Positions 54,938 to 63,468 of a DNA stretch of 64,000 nucleotides are shown here, one piece after another (the first letter of the stretch is position 1; the number at the start of each line of letters is the position of its first letter). Below the pieces are notes generated by a model. The model had not been told where the DNA came from and did not search any database. It saw only the letters and a list, made by a program, of their open reading frames with translations. Source of the stretch: Burkholderiaceae bacterium 16 (GTDB lineage: Bacteria; Pseudomonadota; Gammaproteobacteria; Burkholderiales; Burkholderiaceae); the NCBI GenBank assembly GCA_000955785.1, contig JYOD01000003.1, forward strand, positions 1 through 64,000, written 5' to 3'. The translations under genes and the position numbers were made by a program.

Positions 54938-55360
54938 TCACTTACATGCCTTGCCGTGATCCGCGTGGAAGCCTTGCGCGGTAGCATCGGCTTCACTCAT
55001 GTAGGCGCCGCTCTTGGTCTTGCCATAGTACTTCGTGCCGGGGCAGTGATAGACCTTGGAACTCTTGTTGACCCATACCTGACCGGGCCCGCCACCCGGT
55101 GCGGCGGCACCGGACGCGGCGGCAGCGGGCGCGGCCGGCTTGGCCATCGGTGCGGTGGTGGCGGGCGCGGCAGGCTTGGCCATCGGCGGGGCAGCCGCGG
55201 GAGCGGCCGGAGCCGCCGGCGCGGCCTGGGCACGCGCCAGGTGCGGGATCGAGACGAAGAGCGCGGCGGCCAGCAGCACGGGCAAGCCGACGCGCCGGCT
55301 GAACATGGCGGGCGAGACGGTGACGGCGGACAAGGCGTTCACGGCTTTCATAGCATTCAT
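54938..55360 (-). CDS. Secreted Ala/Pro-rich protein with conserved C-terminal Cys domain
   Basis: A 140-aa protein. The signal peptide spans about residues 1-45 (hydrophobic [16 protein letters not shown], cleavage after A-R-A). A low-complexity Ala/Pro linker with repeats of PMAKPAAPA follows. The C-terminal 45 residues form a compact module, [20 protein letters not shown] to ADHGKACK, with two Cys and many Tyr/Lys. No function is known to me. The start at 55360 follows GCAGGAGCCTGTC. It is followed 31 bases later by the GlsB-like gene on the same strand. Confidence 0.75.
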   Translation of the reverse strand: MNAMKAVNALSAVTVSPAMFSRRVGLPVLLAAALFVSIPHLARAQAAPAAPAAPAAAPPMAKPAAPATTAPMAKPAAPAAAASGAAAPGGGPGQVWVNKSSKVYHCPGTKYYGKTKSGAYMSEADATAQGFHADHGKACK

Positions 55361-55652
55361 GACAGGCTCCTGCGGTAACAATGCCAATGGGACAAGGAAA
55401 CGACAGGGCTGCATACAGCCGCAACCCGACCGACACGCAATACCTCACTCAACGGCCCGTATCGCCACTGCGTTGACCGCGACCCGCGCACCGCGCCCGT
55501 GCCCCAGCTTTGGGAGGGATCAGTCACACGTGCGGTGTGCCTCTGAATGCCCATGACGGCAAAGCGCTGGCCGAACAGGTGTGCGGTATCCGCGATGCGC
55601 TACAGTGTCAGGCATTCCCCGGCTAGGACCGGAAGCTCTCTACGTGCATGCG

Positions 55653-58043
55653 ATGACGCTCCTGAACAGGTCCCCGAAAACGCCAATGGCCGCCACCCGC
55701 CCCGGTGCTTCCCAGCCCTGCCCGTGCCCCGCCCTCATGGCACGGCGCGCCAGTGGCGCCGCACTGGTTCCGCTGCTGCTTGCGCTGTGGCTCGCGCTGG
55801 CCAGCGCCTTGCTGGTGCGCCCGGCGCTCGCGGCGCCGCCCGGACTGGCCACGCTGGCGGCAACCGTCAAGGCCGACGCCGCGCCGGCCTCGCACCCCGC
55901 GGCCAGCGAGCCGCTTGCCCAGTCGCTTGATCAGGTCATCACCACGTTGCAGAGCGACAAGGATCGCAAGGCGCTGGTGGAGCAGTTGCAGACGCTGCGC
56001 CAGGGCGTCAATGCGGCCAGCGCGGCGTCGGCGCCGCAGCCGGGCCTGCTCGGGGCGATTGCCGAGGCGGTGGACCACCTCGACGCGACACTGGGCCAGG
56101 ACAAGGGGCCATGGCATTACTGGCGCTGGCGGATCGATTTCGCCGGCGAAGAGTGGCAGGCCGCGCTGACCGTCAACGGGACCCGCTCGCCGTGGCAATC
56201 GGCGCGGGAGTTCGGCACGGTGCTCTCGGCCTGGTTCCTGGCCGGATGGCTGCTGCTGGAGGTCGTCAGGCGGGTGCGCCACCGGCGCATCCGGCCGGCC
56301 GTGCGCCACGAGTTGCCGACAGTGCCGTCCTGGATGGACGTCGGGCTGTACATGTTGCGCAGGGTGGCGCCGTGGGTCGCGGCCTTCGCCCTGGCGATGC
56401 TGCTCTCCAGCAGCATGTTCGAGCGCTCGCCCGCCAGCGTGGCCGGCATGGTGATCGCCTATTCGGTGGTGGCGGGAGCCGTGATGGGTGCGGTGTGCCA
56501 GGTCATCTTCGCGCTGTTCAGGTCCGCGCATCGCTCCCACGCGGTGCATGACCTGCTGCTGCACTCGCGCGGGCTGCTGTTCGCCACCGGCGTCCTGGCG
56601 GCACTGGGCGACGTCACCAACGACGCCCGGGTGATCGCCTCGCTCGGCACCAACCTCTCGGCGCTGATCTCCACCGTGGCCAATATCGCCGCGGCGCTGC
56701 TGATCGGCTGTTTCACGCTGCGCTTTCGCCGGCAGATCGGCCAGATCATCAGCAACCGGCCACTCGCCTTCCGCCAGGAACATCCCGCCATCATGGATCT
56801 GTTGCGGCTGGTGGGCTCGACCTGGCACCTGCCGGTGCTGGCGGTGGTGGTGGCCTCGGTGGCCGGCACGGTGCTGGCCACCGGCCACGCCGACATCTTC
56901 CTGCGGCGCACGGTGGGCTCGGTAGCGTTGTTCGTCGCCGCGCTGCTGCTGACGCTCATCACCGGCCGCTCGCCCAAGGCCGCGCACCGCGCGCCACGCT
57001 TTCGCGACCGCCAGCGCTCGGCCTACCTGGCGCGTTTCGGGCGCTTCGCCGTGGCGCTGGTGCGGGTGGTGATCTGGTTCGCCTACTTCGAGCTGGCCAG
57101 CCGCATCTGGGGCGTATCGCTGCTCTCGGTGATCGAATCGACACCCGTTGCCAAGCGCATCGGCGAGGCGGTGTTCAGCGTAACCAGCACGGTGCTGCTG
57201 TCCTGGCTGCTGTGGCTGCTGATCGATACGGCCATCACGCAGACACTGACGCCTGCTTACGGGCGCGGGCAGGAGCCCAGCCTGCGGGCCAAGACCATCC
57301 TGCCGCTGGTACGCAATGCCTTGTTCGTGGCGCTGCTGGTCATCACGCTGATCGTGGTGCTGGCCAACCTCGGGGTCAATGTGACGCCGCTGCTGGCCGG
57401 CGCCGGCGTGGTCGGCCTGGCGATCGGCTTCGGCGCGCAGAGCCTGGTGCAGGACCTGATCACCGGACTGTTTATCGTGGTGGAAGACTCCATCGCGATC
57501 GGCGACTCGGTGGAACTGCCCGACCATGCCGGCACGGTGGAGGCCATGACCATCCGCACCGTGAAGCTGCGCGACGGCAAGGGCGCGCTCCACGTGCTGC
57601 CGTACAGCCAGATCAAGGCCATCAAGAACATGTCGCGCGGCTATGCCTATGCCGTGTTCAACATCGGCGTGGCCTATGGCAGCGATCTCGATCGCGCCAT
57701 CGAACTGATCCGCGAGACCGGCAACGAGGTGGCGCGCGATTTCCGTTACGCCCGCAACCTGCTGTCCGGCCTCGATATCCTTGGCCTCGATCGCTTCGAC
57801 CCTGGCGGGTCGGTGGTGCTGGCCCAGTTCAAGACCCGGCCGCTTACCCAGGCGGAAATCACGCGCGCCTTCAACCTCCGGCTCAAACGCAAGTTTGACC
57901 AGCACGGCATCAGCATGGCCACCCAGCGCGTGACGGTGCAGGTCGAAAGCGGAACACTCGCCGCCGGCCAGGCAGTTCAGGCCGATGACCCGGAAGCTGG
58001 TGCCGCCGCCGCCCGCGCGCCAGGCGCGCCCACCGCCGGCTGA
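55653..58043 (+). CDS. Large MscS-family mechanosensitive channel
   Basis: About 796 aa. A signal peptide-like segment (LVPLLLALWLALASALLV) and a periplasmic helical region precede around ten hydrophobic helices. The MscS core is TPLLAGAGVVGLAIGFGAQS and LVQDLITGLFIVVEDSIAIG, followed by the beta domain (VELPDHAGTVEAMTIRTVKL). It is an inner-membrane osmotic safety channel similar in layout to YbiO-type long MscS proteins. The start is uncertain: ATG 55653 and ATG 55686 are both possible, and neither has a strong ribosome binding site. Confidence 0.88.
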   Translation: MTLLNRSPKTPMAATRPGASQPCPCPALMARRASGAALVPLLLALWLALASALLVRPALAAPPGLATLAATVKADAAPASHPAASEPLAQSLDQVITTLQSDKDRKALVEQLQTLRQGVNAASAASAPQPGLLGAIAEAVDHLDATLGQDKGPWHYWRWRIDFAGEEWQAALTVNGTRSPWQSAREFGTVLSAWFLAGWLLLEVVRRVRHRRIRPAVRHELPTVPSWMDVGLYMLRRVAPWVAAFALAMLLSSSMFERSPASVAGMVIAYSVVAGAVMGAVCQVIFALFRSAHRSHAVHDLLLHSRGLLFATGVLAALGDVTNDARVIASLGTNLSALISTVANIAAALLIGCFTLRFRRQIGQIISNRPLAFRQEHPAIMDLLRLVGSTWHLPVLAVVVASVAGTVLATGHADIFLRRTVGSVALFVAALLLTLITGRSPKAAHRAPRFRDRQRSAYLARFGRFAVALVRVVIWFAYFELASRIWGVSLLSVIESTPVAKRIGEAVFSVTSTVLLSWLLWLLIDTAITQTLTPAYGRGQEPSLRAKTILPLVRNALFVALLVITLIVVLANLGVNVTPLLAGAGVVGLAIGFGAQSLVQDLITGLFIVVEDSIAIGDSVELPDHAGTVEAMTIRTVKLRDGKGALHVLPYSQIKAIKNMSRGYAYAVFNIGVAYGSDLDRAIELIRETGNEVARDFRYARNLLSGLDILGLDRFDPGGSVVLAQFKTRPLTQAEITRAFNLRLKRKFDQHGISMATQRVTVQVESGTLAAGQAVQADDPEAGAAAARAPGAPTAG

Positions 58044-58115
58044 GCCTGCGGCGGGACGCGCAAGATGCACGCAGAAACGGGTACGCCTTGCCGGCCCGTG
58101 TGCTGTGGACGCAGC

Positions 58116-58143
58116 ATTTCATCTGCCGAAAATATGATGAAAT
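58116..58143. promoter_or_regulatory. Inverted repeat ATTTCATC-N12-GATGAAAT
   Basis: Perfect 8-bp arms with a 12-base spacer, about 230 bases upstream of the LuxR-type gene. Confidence 0.4.
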
Positions 58144-58186
58144 AGGCGGCAAAACAACAGCTCATACAACACTGCCGTTTGCGAAG

Positions 58187-58206
58187 TTATGCTCGGATAC
58201 GCATAA
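58187..58206. promoter_or_regulatory. Inverted repeat TTATGC-N8-GCATAA
   Basis: Perfect 6-bp arms with an 8-base spacer, in the 20-bp form typical of LuxR-family operators, about 168 bases upstream of the LuxR-type gene. Confidence 0.4.
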
Positions 58207-58373
58207 TGCCGCCAACGGTAATGCGGAGAAACGGCGCCCGGTAAAACGGGCGACCCGATCCTGTCCGGTGGCGCAAGCCGCATCGGAGCCGGCCATGGCG
58301 AGCCGGCCCTACCAGCGAGCCAAGAAAAAGAGCAAAGCGGAATCGGGCGAAAGCCACCGGGGAGAAAAACAAT

Positions 58374-59534
58374 ATGGGCGACCATCCATCGGCAGACGAG
58401 GACTTCCATCGTCTGATCGATTCGATCTATGAGTCGGCGCTTGATGTCACCGCCATGCCTGCCGCGCTCGGCCTCTTCTCCAGCTACACCGACACCGACA
58501 GCCCGCATTACCTGGTATGGGACAAGTTGTCCGGGCAGGCGCGCCTCGGCGTCACCCCGCACGGCTGCTTCTCGGCGCAAGGCACTCATGTCCCGGAGGG
58601 CCTGCACGCGCTGGCGAACCTGCCGGCGCGCACGCTCGCCGTCGCCCACGCGGGCGAAGGCCAGGACGAAGCACCCTGGCGAGCGCCGGCGCATGGCGCC
58701 GACCTGGAGCAAGGCATCCGCCTGCTCGATACCGCCGAGGTCTGCGTGCTGATGGGCGGCACCGGCCGCGACAGCCGGCAGGGCGCCGGTTTCGGTGGCA
58801 CGGACGCCTCGGCCTGCCGCAGCCGGCGTCTGGCGCGCGTGCTGCCGCACTGGGCGCGCGCCGCGCGCATGCAGCAGCGCAACTTCGAACTGAGCGGCCT
58901 GGCCGCCCTTGGCCTGGCCGGGCTCGATTCGCTCGACTTCGGCGTGATGGTGCTGCAGGCCGACATGCGTGTGCGCTACGCCAATATCTGGGCTGAAGCG
59001 CTTGTGCAGGCCGACAGCCAGCTGGCGCTGGAAAACGGTGTGCTCACCGCCCACGATCCCAACCTGCACGTCACCCTGCACAAGCTGCTGGAGCGCGCCA
59101 TGCAGCCCCGCAGTGGCGAGGCGGCGGCAGGCTCGTGGATGCATATCACTTCGGGCGGCCAGCCCGTGCCCATCATCGTGCTGCCGCTGGTGGCGCGCCA
59201 GCCGGTAGAAGGCCCGTGGCAATTGCCGTTCGCCATGGTGCTGATGGGCAACTCGGAATCGCGCTCGGTGCTCGACACGTCGGTGCTGACCTCGCTGTTC
59301 GGCCTGTCGCGCAAGGAAAGCATCGTCGCCATCCGCCTTGCCGCCGGCGAAACCCTCAACGAAATCGCCGAACGCGAGTTTGTTTCTCCGCATACGGTAC
59401 GCGTGCATATCCGCGACATCCTGCGCAAGACTGGCACCCACCGCCAAAGCGAACTGGTGCGCCTGCTCCACCTGCTGCCGGGCGTGGCGCTGGAGCGCGC
59501 CGGCATGCCGCGTGGCGACCGGGTGTCCATCTGA
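58374..59534 (+). CDS. LuxR-type (C-terminal HTH) transcriptional regulator
   Basis: A 386-aa protein. The N-terminal 180 residues are poorly conserved. A PAS-like segment follows (FGVMVLQADMRVRYANIWAE). The C-terminal HTH (about 310-370) is LFGLSRKESIVAIRLAAGET and AEREFVSPHTVRVHIRDILR. The residues usual for phosphorylation (a receiver domain) are absent. The start at 58374 follows GGGGAGAAAAACAAT. No obvious partner gene is adjacent, so it may act elsewhere or on its own promoter. Confidence 0.85.
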   Translation: MGDHPSADEDFHRLIDSIYESALDVTAMPAALGLFSSYTDTDSPHYLVWDKLSGQARLGVTPHGCFSAQGTHVPEGLHALANLPARTLAVAHAGEGQDEAPWRAPAHGADLEQGIRLLDTAEVCVLMGGTGRDSRQGAGFGGTDASACRSRRLARVLPHWARAARMQQRNFELSGLAALGLAGLDSLDFGVMVLQADMRVRYANIWAEALVQADSQLALENGVLTAHDPNLHVTLHKLLERAMQPRSGEAAAGSWMHITSGGQPVPIIVLPLVARQPVEGPWQLPFAMVLMGNSESRSVLDTSVLTSLFGLSRKESIVAIRLAAGETLNEIAEREFVSPHTVRVHIRDILRKTGTHRQSELVRLLHLLPGVALERAGMPRGDRVSI

Positions 59535-59553
59535 TCCAGGCCACGAGCCCGGC

Positions 59554-60444
59554 CTAGCCGGCCGCAGCGCGGGCTACCTCCAGCAGGCGTTGCACCTGGC
59601 GATCGTCGCTGTCGGTGGGCGTAGCCAGCGCAATGCCGATGCGCGCGGCCGGCCGCGGACTGGTCAGCCGCAGGAAACGCACGCGCCGGTTGGTATAGCG
59701 CGCCGCCACGCTGGGCACCAGCGCCACCCCCAGGCCGCTTTCCACCAGGCTGACGATGGTCTGCACCTGCACCGCCTCTTGCGTCACACGCGGCACGAAG
59801 CCCGCTTGCTGGCAAAGCATCATGGCCACCGCCTGGAGGTTTGGCACATCCGCGATCGGGTGCATGATGAAGGGCTCGCCGGCGAGCGCCTTGAGCGCGA
59901 TCGCATCGCTCGCGGCAAAGCGGCTGTCGGCCGGCACCGCGGCCACGAATTCGTCGGTCTCCAGCGGCATGAGCGTATAGCCGCCACTGCTCAGGATGGG
60001 AAAGCGCACCAGCCCTGCATCGAGCTGATGGCGCTCCAGCCGGTCAAGGATCGCCGCGGAGGTGGATTCATGCAGGATCAGCTCGATGCCAGGGTGGGCC
60101 GCGCGGAACGCCGGGATCAGCCTGGGCAGCAAGGCATAGGTAGCCGATCCAACAAAGCCCACGCGCAACGCGCCGCGTTCGCCATGCGCCGCGGCCAGCG
60201 CCGCCGCACGCGCCTGGGCCACGTGGAACAGCGCGCGCCGGGCATCATGCAGCGCGGCCTCGCCGGCCTGGGTCAGCCGCACCCCACGCGACGTGCGTAC
60301 GAACAGCGGCGTGCCAAGTGAATCCTCCAGCTTGCGGATCGAAATGGATAGTGGCGGCTGCGCCATGTGCAGGCGCTCGGCCGCGCGATGGAAGTTCCCG
60401 GTCTCGGCCAGGGCAACGAACTGCTGAAGTTGACGAAGGTCCAC
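59554..60444 (-). CDS. LysR-family transcriptional regulator (divergent from CoA-transferase operon)
   Basis: A 296-aa regulator. The HTH is at residues about 1-60 (MDLRQLQQFVALAETGNFHR, HMAQPPLSISIRKLEDSLGT). The effector domain begins near 90 (GALRVGFVGSATYALLPRLI). It is divergent from a CoA-transferase operon across a 146-base gap with a perfect palindrome, so it is the likely regulator of that operon. Confidence 0.93.
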   Translation of the reverse strand: MDLRQLQQFVALAETGNFHRAAERLHMAQPPLSISIRKLEDSLGTPLFVRTSRGVRLTQAGEAALHDARRALFHVAQARAAALAAAHGERGALRVGFVGSATYALLPRLIPAFRAAHPGIELILHESTSAAILDRLERHQLDAGLVRFPILSSGGYTLMPLETDEFVAAVPADSRFAASDAIALKALAGEPFIMHPIADVPNLQAVAMMLCQQAGFVPRVTQEAVQVQTIVSLVESGLGVALVPSVAARYTNRRVRFLRLTSPRPAARIGIALATPTDSDDRQVQRLLEVARAAAG

Positions 60445-60476
60445 GCTGATATCCGGTGAATATCGGATCCTAAAAA

Positions 60477-60488
60477 TCTAATATTAGA
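60477..60488. promoter_or_regulatory. Palindrome TCTAATATTAGA, candidate LysR operator
   Basis: A perfect 12-bp palindrome, 33 bases from the LysR start and about 100 bases from the CoA-transferase start. A neighbouring imperfect dyad (TCCGGTGAATATCGGA, 60452-60467) could be a second half of the regulatory site. Confidence 0.5.
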
Positions 60489-60590
60489 CGCAAACGATTG
60501 CCTTGTTCTACCCTGTGACCATCGGAATTCGCGCGGCCACACCCGGCCGCAAGCGGCAACCGGTACAAGAACAGACAGGAGACCCCAGGC

Positions 60591-61799
60591 ATGTTGCCCC
60601 TCTCAGGCATCCGCGTGATCGACCTATCCACGGTCGTGATGGGCCCGTACGCCAGCCAGTGGCTGGCCGACCTCGGCGCCGAAGTAATCAAGGTGGAACC
60701 CCCCGAAGGCGATTCCACGCGGCGCACCGGCCCCGCCGCCGAAGACGGCATGTCGGCCATCTTCCTGGGCGTGAACCGCAGCAAGAAGAGCGTGGTGCTC
60801 AATCTCAAGCTGCCCGCGGCCCAGGCCGCGCTGGAGCGCCTGCTGGCGAGCGCCGATGTGTTCATGCACAGCATGCGCCCGCAGAAGCTGGGCGGTCTGG
60901 GGCTGGCACCCGCCGCCGTGATGACGCGCCATCCCCGCCTGGTCTACGTCAGCTTGCTGGGCTTTGCCGAAGATGGTCCCTATGGCGGCCGCCCGGCCTA
61001 TGACGACATCATCCAGGGCTTGTCCGGCAACGCCGCGCTGATGGCGGCGCAAACCGGCACTGTGCGCTATTTCCCCACCATCGCGGCCGACAAGACCAGT
61101 GGCCTGGTGGCGGCGCTGTCGATCTCGGCCGCCCTTGCCGGGCGCGAGCGCCAGGGCGGCAAGGGCGCGCTGGTGGAAGTGCCGATGTTCGAATCGATGG
61201 TGGCCTTCAACCTGGTCGAACATCTGTACGGCCAGCATTTCGAACCGCCGCGCGGGCCTGCCGGCTATCCGCGCGTGCTGGCGCCACTGCGCCGGCCGTA
61301 CCAGACCGCCGACGGCCACGTCTGCATGATGCCGTATACCGATGCGCACTGGCGTGACTTCTTTACCGCCGCGGGCCGTCCCGACCTGGCGGCCGACGCG
61401 CGTTTCACCGGCATCGCCGCGCGCACGCAGCATATCGAAACGCTGTACGAACTGACCGGCGAAATCGTGCGCGCGCGCACCACCGACGCCTGGCTGGCGC
61501 TGTGCGAAACGCTGCAGATCCCGGTCGCGCGCGTCAACCAGCTCGCCGAACTGGTGGACGACCCGCACCTGCGCGCCACCGGCTTCTTCGAAATGCTAGA
61601 CGACCCGGCCATGGGCACGCTGCGCTTTCCCGGCGCACCGGTGCGGTTCGACGGTGAACGCGCGGCGCCGGCACTGCCGCCGCGCCTGGGTGAGCACACC
61701 CGCGGACTGCTCGGCGAGGCGGGCCTGACCAGCCAGCAGATCGACGAGCTGGGACGGGACGGCGCAGCCTATTGCGCGCCCCCGGCCGCCGACGCCTAA
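60591..61799 (+). CDS. Class III (CaiB/BaiF) CoA-transferase
   Basis: A 402-aa CoA-transferase of normal order: LSGIRVIDLSTVVMGPYASQ at the N-terminus, LGAEVIKVEPPEGDSTRRTG, GVNRSKKSVVLNLK, then RPAYDDIIQGLSG and the candidate catalytic Asp in AADKTSGLVAAL. The small domain follows (RPYQTADGHVCMMPYTDAHW). It transfers CoA from an acyl-CoA donor to an acid. It is the first gene of an operon with MaoC hydratase, Bug receptor and acyl-CoA dehydrogenase, which fits activation of an imported acid followed by beta-oxidation. Confidence 0.92.
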   Translation: MLPLSGIRVIDLSTVVMGPYASQWLADLGAEVIKVEPPEGDSTRRTGPAAEDGMSAIFLGVNRSKKSVVLNLKLPAAQAALERLLASADVFMHSMRPQKLGGLGLAPAAVMTRHPRLVYVSLLGFAEDGPYGGRPAYDDIIQGLSGNAALMAAQTGTVRYFPTIAADKTSGLVAALSISAALAGRERQGGKGALVEVPMFESMVAFNLVEHLYGQHFEPPRGPAGYPRVLAPLRRPYQTADGHVCMMPYTDAHWRDFFTAAGRPDLAADARFTGIAARTQHIETLYELTGEIVRARTTDAWLALCETLQIPVARVNQLAELVDDPHLRATGFFEMLDDPAMGTLRFPGAPVRFDGERAAPALPPRLGEHTRGLLGEAGLTSQQIDELGRDGAAYCAPPAADA

Positions 61800-61869
61800 C
61801 CCCTGCCCCATTCCCGCTCCTAACATAAAGGAAGCCGGCCGCCGATGGCGGCCCTCACCAGGAGACGCC

Positions 61870-62331
61870 GTGCCCCATACCCAACTTCCCCGCCTCGGCC
61901 AGGGCTTTTATTGGCAGGACATCAAGGAGGGCCAGGCCTTCCAGACCTTTCGCCGCACCGTGACCGAGACCGACCTGGTCAACTTCATCTCGGTCACCGG
62001 CATGCTGGAGGCCATCTTTATCGAAGCGGGCTACGACGGCGGCGCCATTCATGGCCGGCCCGTGCCCGCTGCGCTGACCTACGCGATGATCGAGGGCTTC
62101 ATCCTGCAGACCATGATCCAGGGCACCGGGCTGGCCATGCTGGAACTGACCCAGAAAATCCTGGCCCCGGTGGTGGTAGGCGACACGATCTGGGCCACCG
62201 TCACCGTGACGGGCATCCGCCCGACCTCGCGCAACGGCCGCGCCGTGGTGGACTCGGACATCGAGGTCTTTAACCAGCGCCATGAACGTGTCATGACCTA
62301 TTCCGCCCGGCGCCTGCTGGCCGGCCGTTAG
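61870..62331 (+). CDS. MaoC-family hydratase/dehydratase
   Basis: A 153-aa hotdog-fold protein. RTVTETDLVNFISVTGMLEA is the conserved N-terminal helix entry of MaoC-like enzymes, and KILAPVVVGDTIWATVTVTG is the central strand pair. The usual Asp-His dyad is not plain: the region where D-x-N-P-x-H is expected reads TGMLEAIFIEAGYDG. The specificity is therefore uncertain. The GTG at 61870 follows AGGAGACGCC. It probably hydrates the enoyl-CoA made in this operon. Confidence 0.82.
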   Translation: MPHTQLPRLGQGFYWQDIKEGQAFQTFRRTVTETDLVNFISVTGMLEAIFIEAGYDGGAIHGRPVPAALTYAMIEGFILQTMIQGTGLAMLELTQKILAPVVVGDTIWATVTVTGIRPTSRNGRAVVDSDIEVFNQRHERVMTYSARRLLAGR

Positions 62332-62384
62332 CCCGTTGGCCCAGTTGGCCGGCGGCGCGAGCCGCCAACACCGGAGGAGACTAC

Positions 62385-63422
62385 ATGCCAGGACAAGGCA
62401 AGAAGAAAAACGACAAGACGGATAAAAAGACCAGCGTGGCGATTCGCCGCCGCAGCCGCAGGCTCGCCCTGCTGGCCCCCGCGATCCTGGTGCTCGGCGC
62501 ATTCGCACCCCCTGCCCGCACCGCCGGCTATCCCGCCCACCCCGTCAAGCTGGTGGTGCCGTTTCCGCCGGGCGGGCCCACCGACCTGGTGTCGCGCGTC
62601 ATCGCCAGGAAGATGTCGGAGGAACTGGGCCAGCAGGTGATCGTGGACAACCGGCCCGGCGCCAATGGCAATATCGCCGCGGAGCTGGTCGCCAAATCGC
62701 CGGCCGATGGCTACACGGTGCTCTACAACACCTCGTCGATCGCGCTGAGCCCGGCGCTGTACAAGCATCTGTCCTACGACGTGCAGCGCGACTTCGCCCC
62801 GGTGGCGATGACGGCGATGGTGCCGCTGGTGCTGGAGGTCAACGCCCAGGTGCCGGCCTCCAACCTGGCCGAGTTCATCCAGTACCTGAAAGCCAACCCC
62901 GGCAAGCTGACCTACGGCTCGGCCGGCAACGGCAACGTGACCCACCTGGCGGCCTTCCTGTTCCTGCAGGCCAACGGCCTGTCGGCGGTGCACGCGCCCT
63001 ACAAGGGCAGCGCGCCGGCGCTGACCGACCTGGCCGGCGGCCAGGTGCAGTTCATGGCCGACACCATCAACTCCTCGCTGCCGTTTATCCGCGACAAGCG
63101 CATGAAGGCGCTCGCGGTGACCAGCATCACGCGCAGCGCGCAGTTGCCCGATGTGCCGACCGTGGCCGAGACCGTGATGCCGGGCTTCGAGGTGGGCGCC
63201 TGGCAAGGCATGCTGGTGCCGGCCAGGACGCCGCCCGAGATCGTGCAAAAACTCAACGCCGCCACGCTCAGGGCGCTGGCCGCGCCGGACGTGCGCGCCA
63301 GCCTGGCCGCGCAGGGCGCCGAGCCGCGCGGCAACAGCCCCGAAGCCTACGGCAAGTACCTGGCGCAGGAAATCACGCGCTGGCAAAAGGTGGTGAAGGA
63401 CTCCGGCGTGACGCTGGAATGA
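62385..63422 (+). CDS. Bug/TctC-family receptor 5
   Basis: A 345-aa periplasmic receptor. The N-terminus is unusually basic (about 12 Lys/Arg in the first 30 residues) before a hydrophobic stretch (LALLAPAILVLGAFAPPAR), then YPAHPVKLVVPFPPGGPTDL. Motifs SPADGYTVLYN, PYKGSAPALTDLAGGQ and PDVPTVAETV are present. It is the third gene of the CoA-transferase operon and presumably binds the acid that the operon degrades. Confidence 0.92.
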   Translation: MPGQGKKKNDKTDKKTSVAIRRRSRRLALLAPAILVLGAFAPPARTAGYPAHPVKLVVPFPPGGPTDLVSRVIARKMSEELGQQVIVDNRPGANGNIAAELVAKSPADGYTVLYNTSSIALSPALYKHLSYDVQRDFAPVAMTAMVPLVLEVNAQVPASNLAEFIQYLKANPGKLTYGSAGNGNVTHLAAFLFLQANGLSAVHAPYKGSAPALTDLAGGQVQFMADTINSSLPFIRDKRMKALAVTSITRSAQLPDVPTVAETVMPGFEVGAWQGMLVPARTPPEIVQKLNAATLRALAAPDVRASLAAQGAEPRGNSPEAYGKYLAQEITRWQKVVKDSGVTLE

Positions 63423-63468
63423 TCCGCCCCTTCCCCATCGCGCGCACCGCCTGTCACGGAGAACCGAC

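Larger units (their letters stand above)
58044..58373. other. Upstream region of the LuxR-type regulator
   Basis: 330 bases, AT-richer than its surroundings, without a gene. It holds two dyads: ATTTCATC-N12-GATGAAAT at 58116-58143, and TTATGC-N8-GCATAA at 58187-58206. Both are candidate regulator sites for the downstream gene. Confidence 0.5.
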
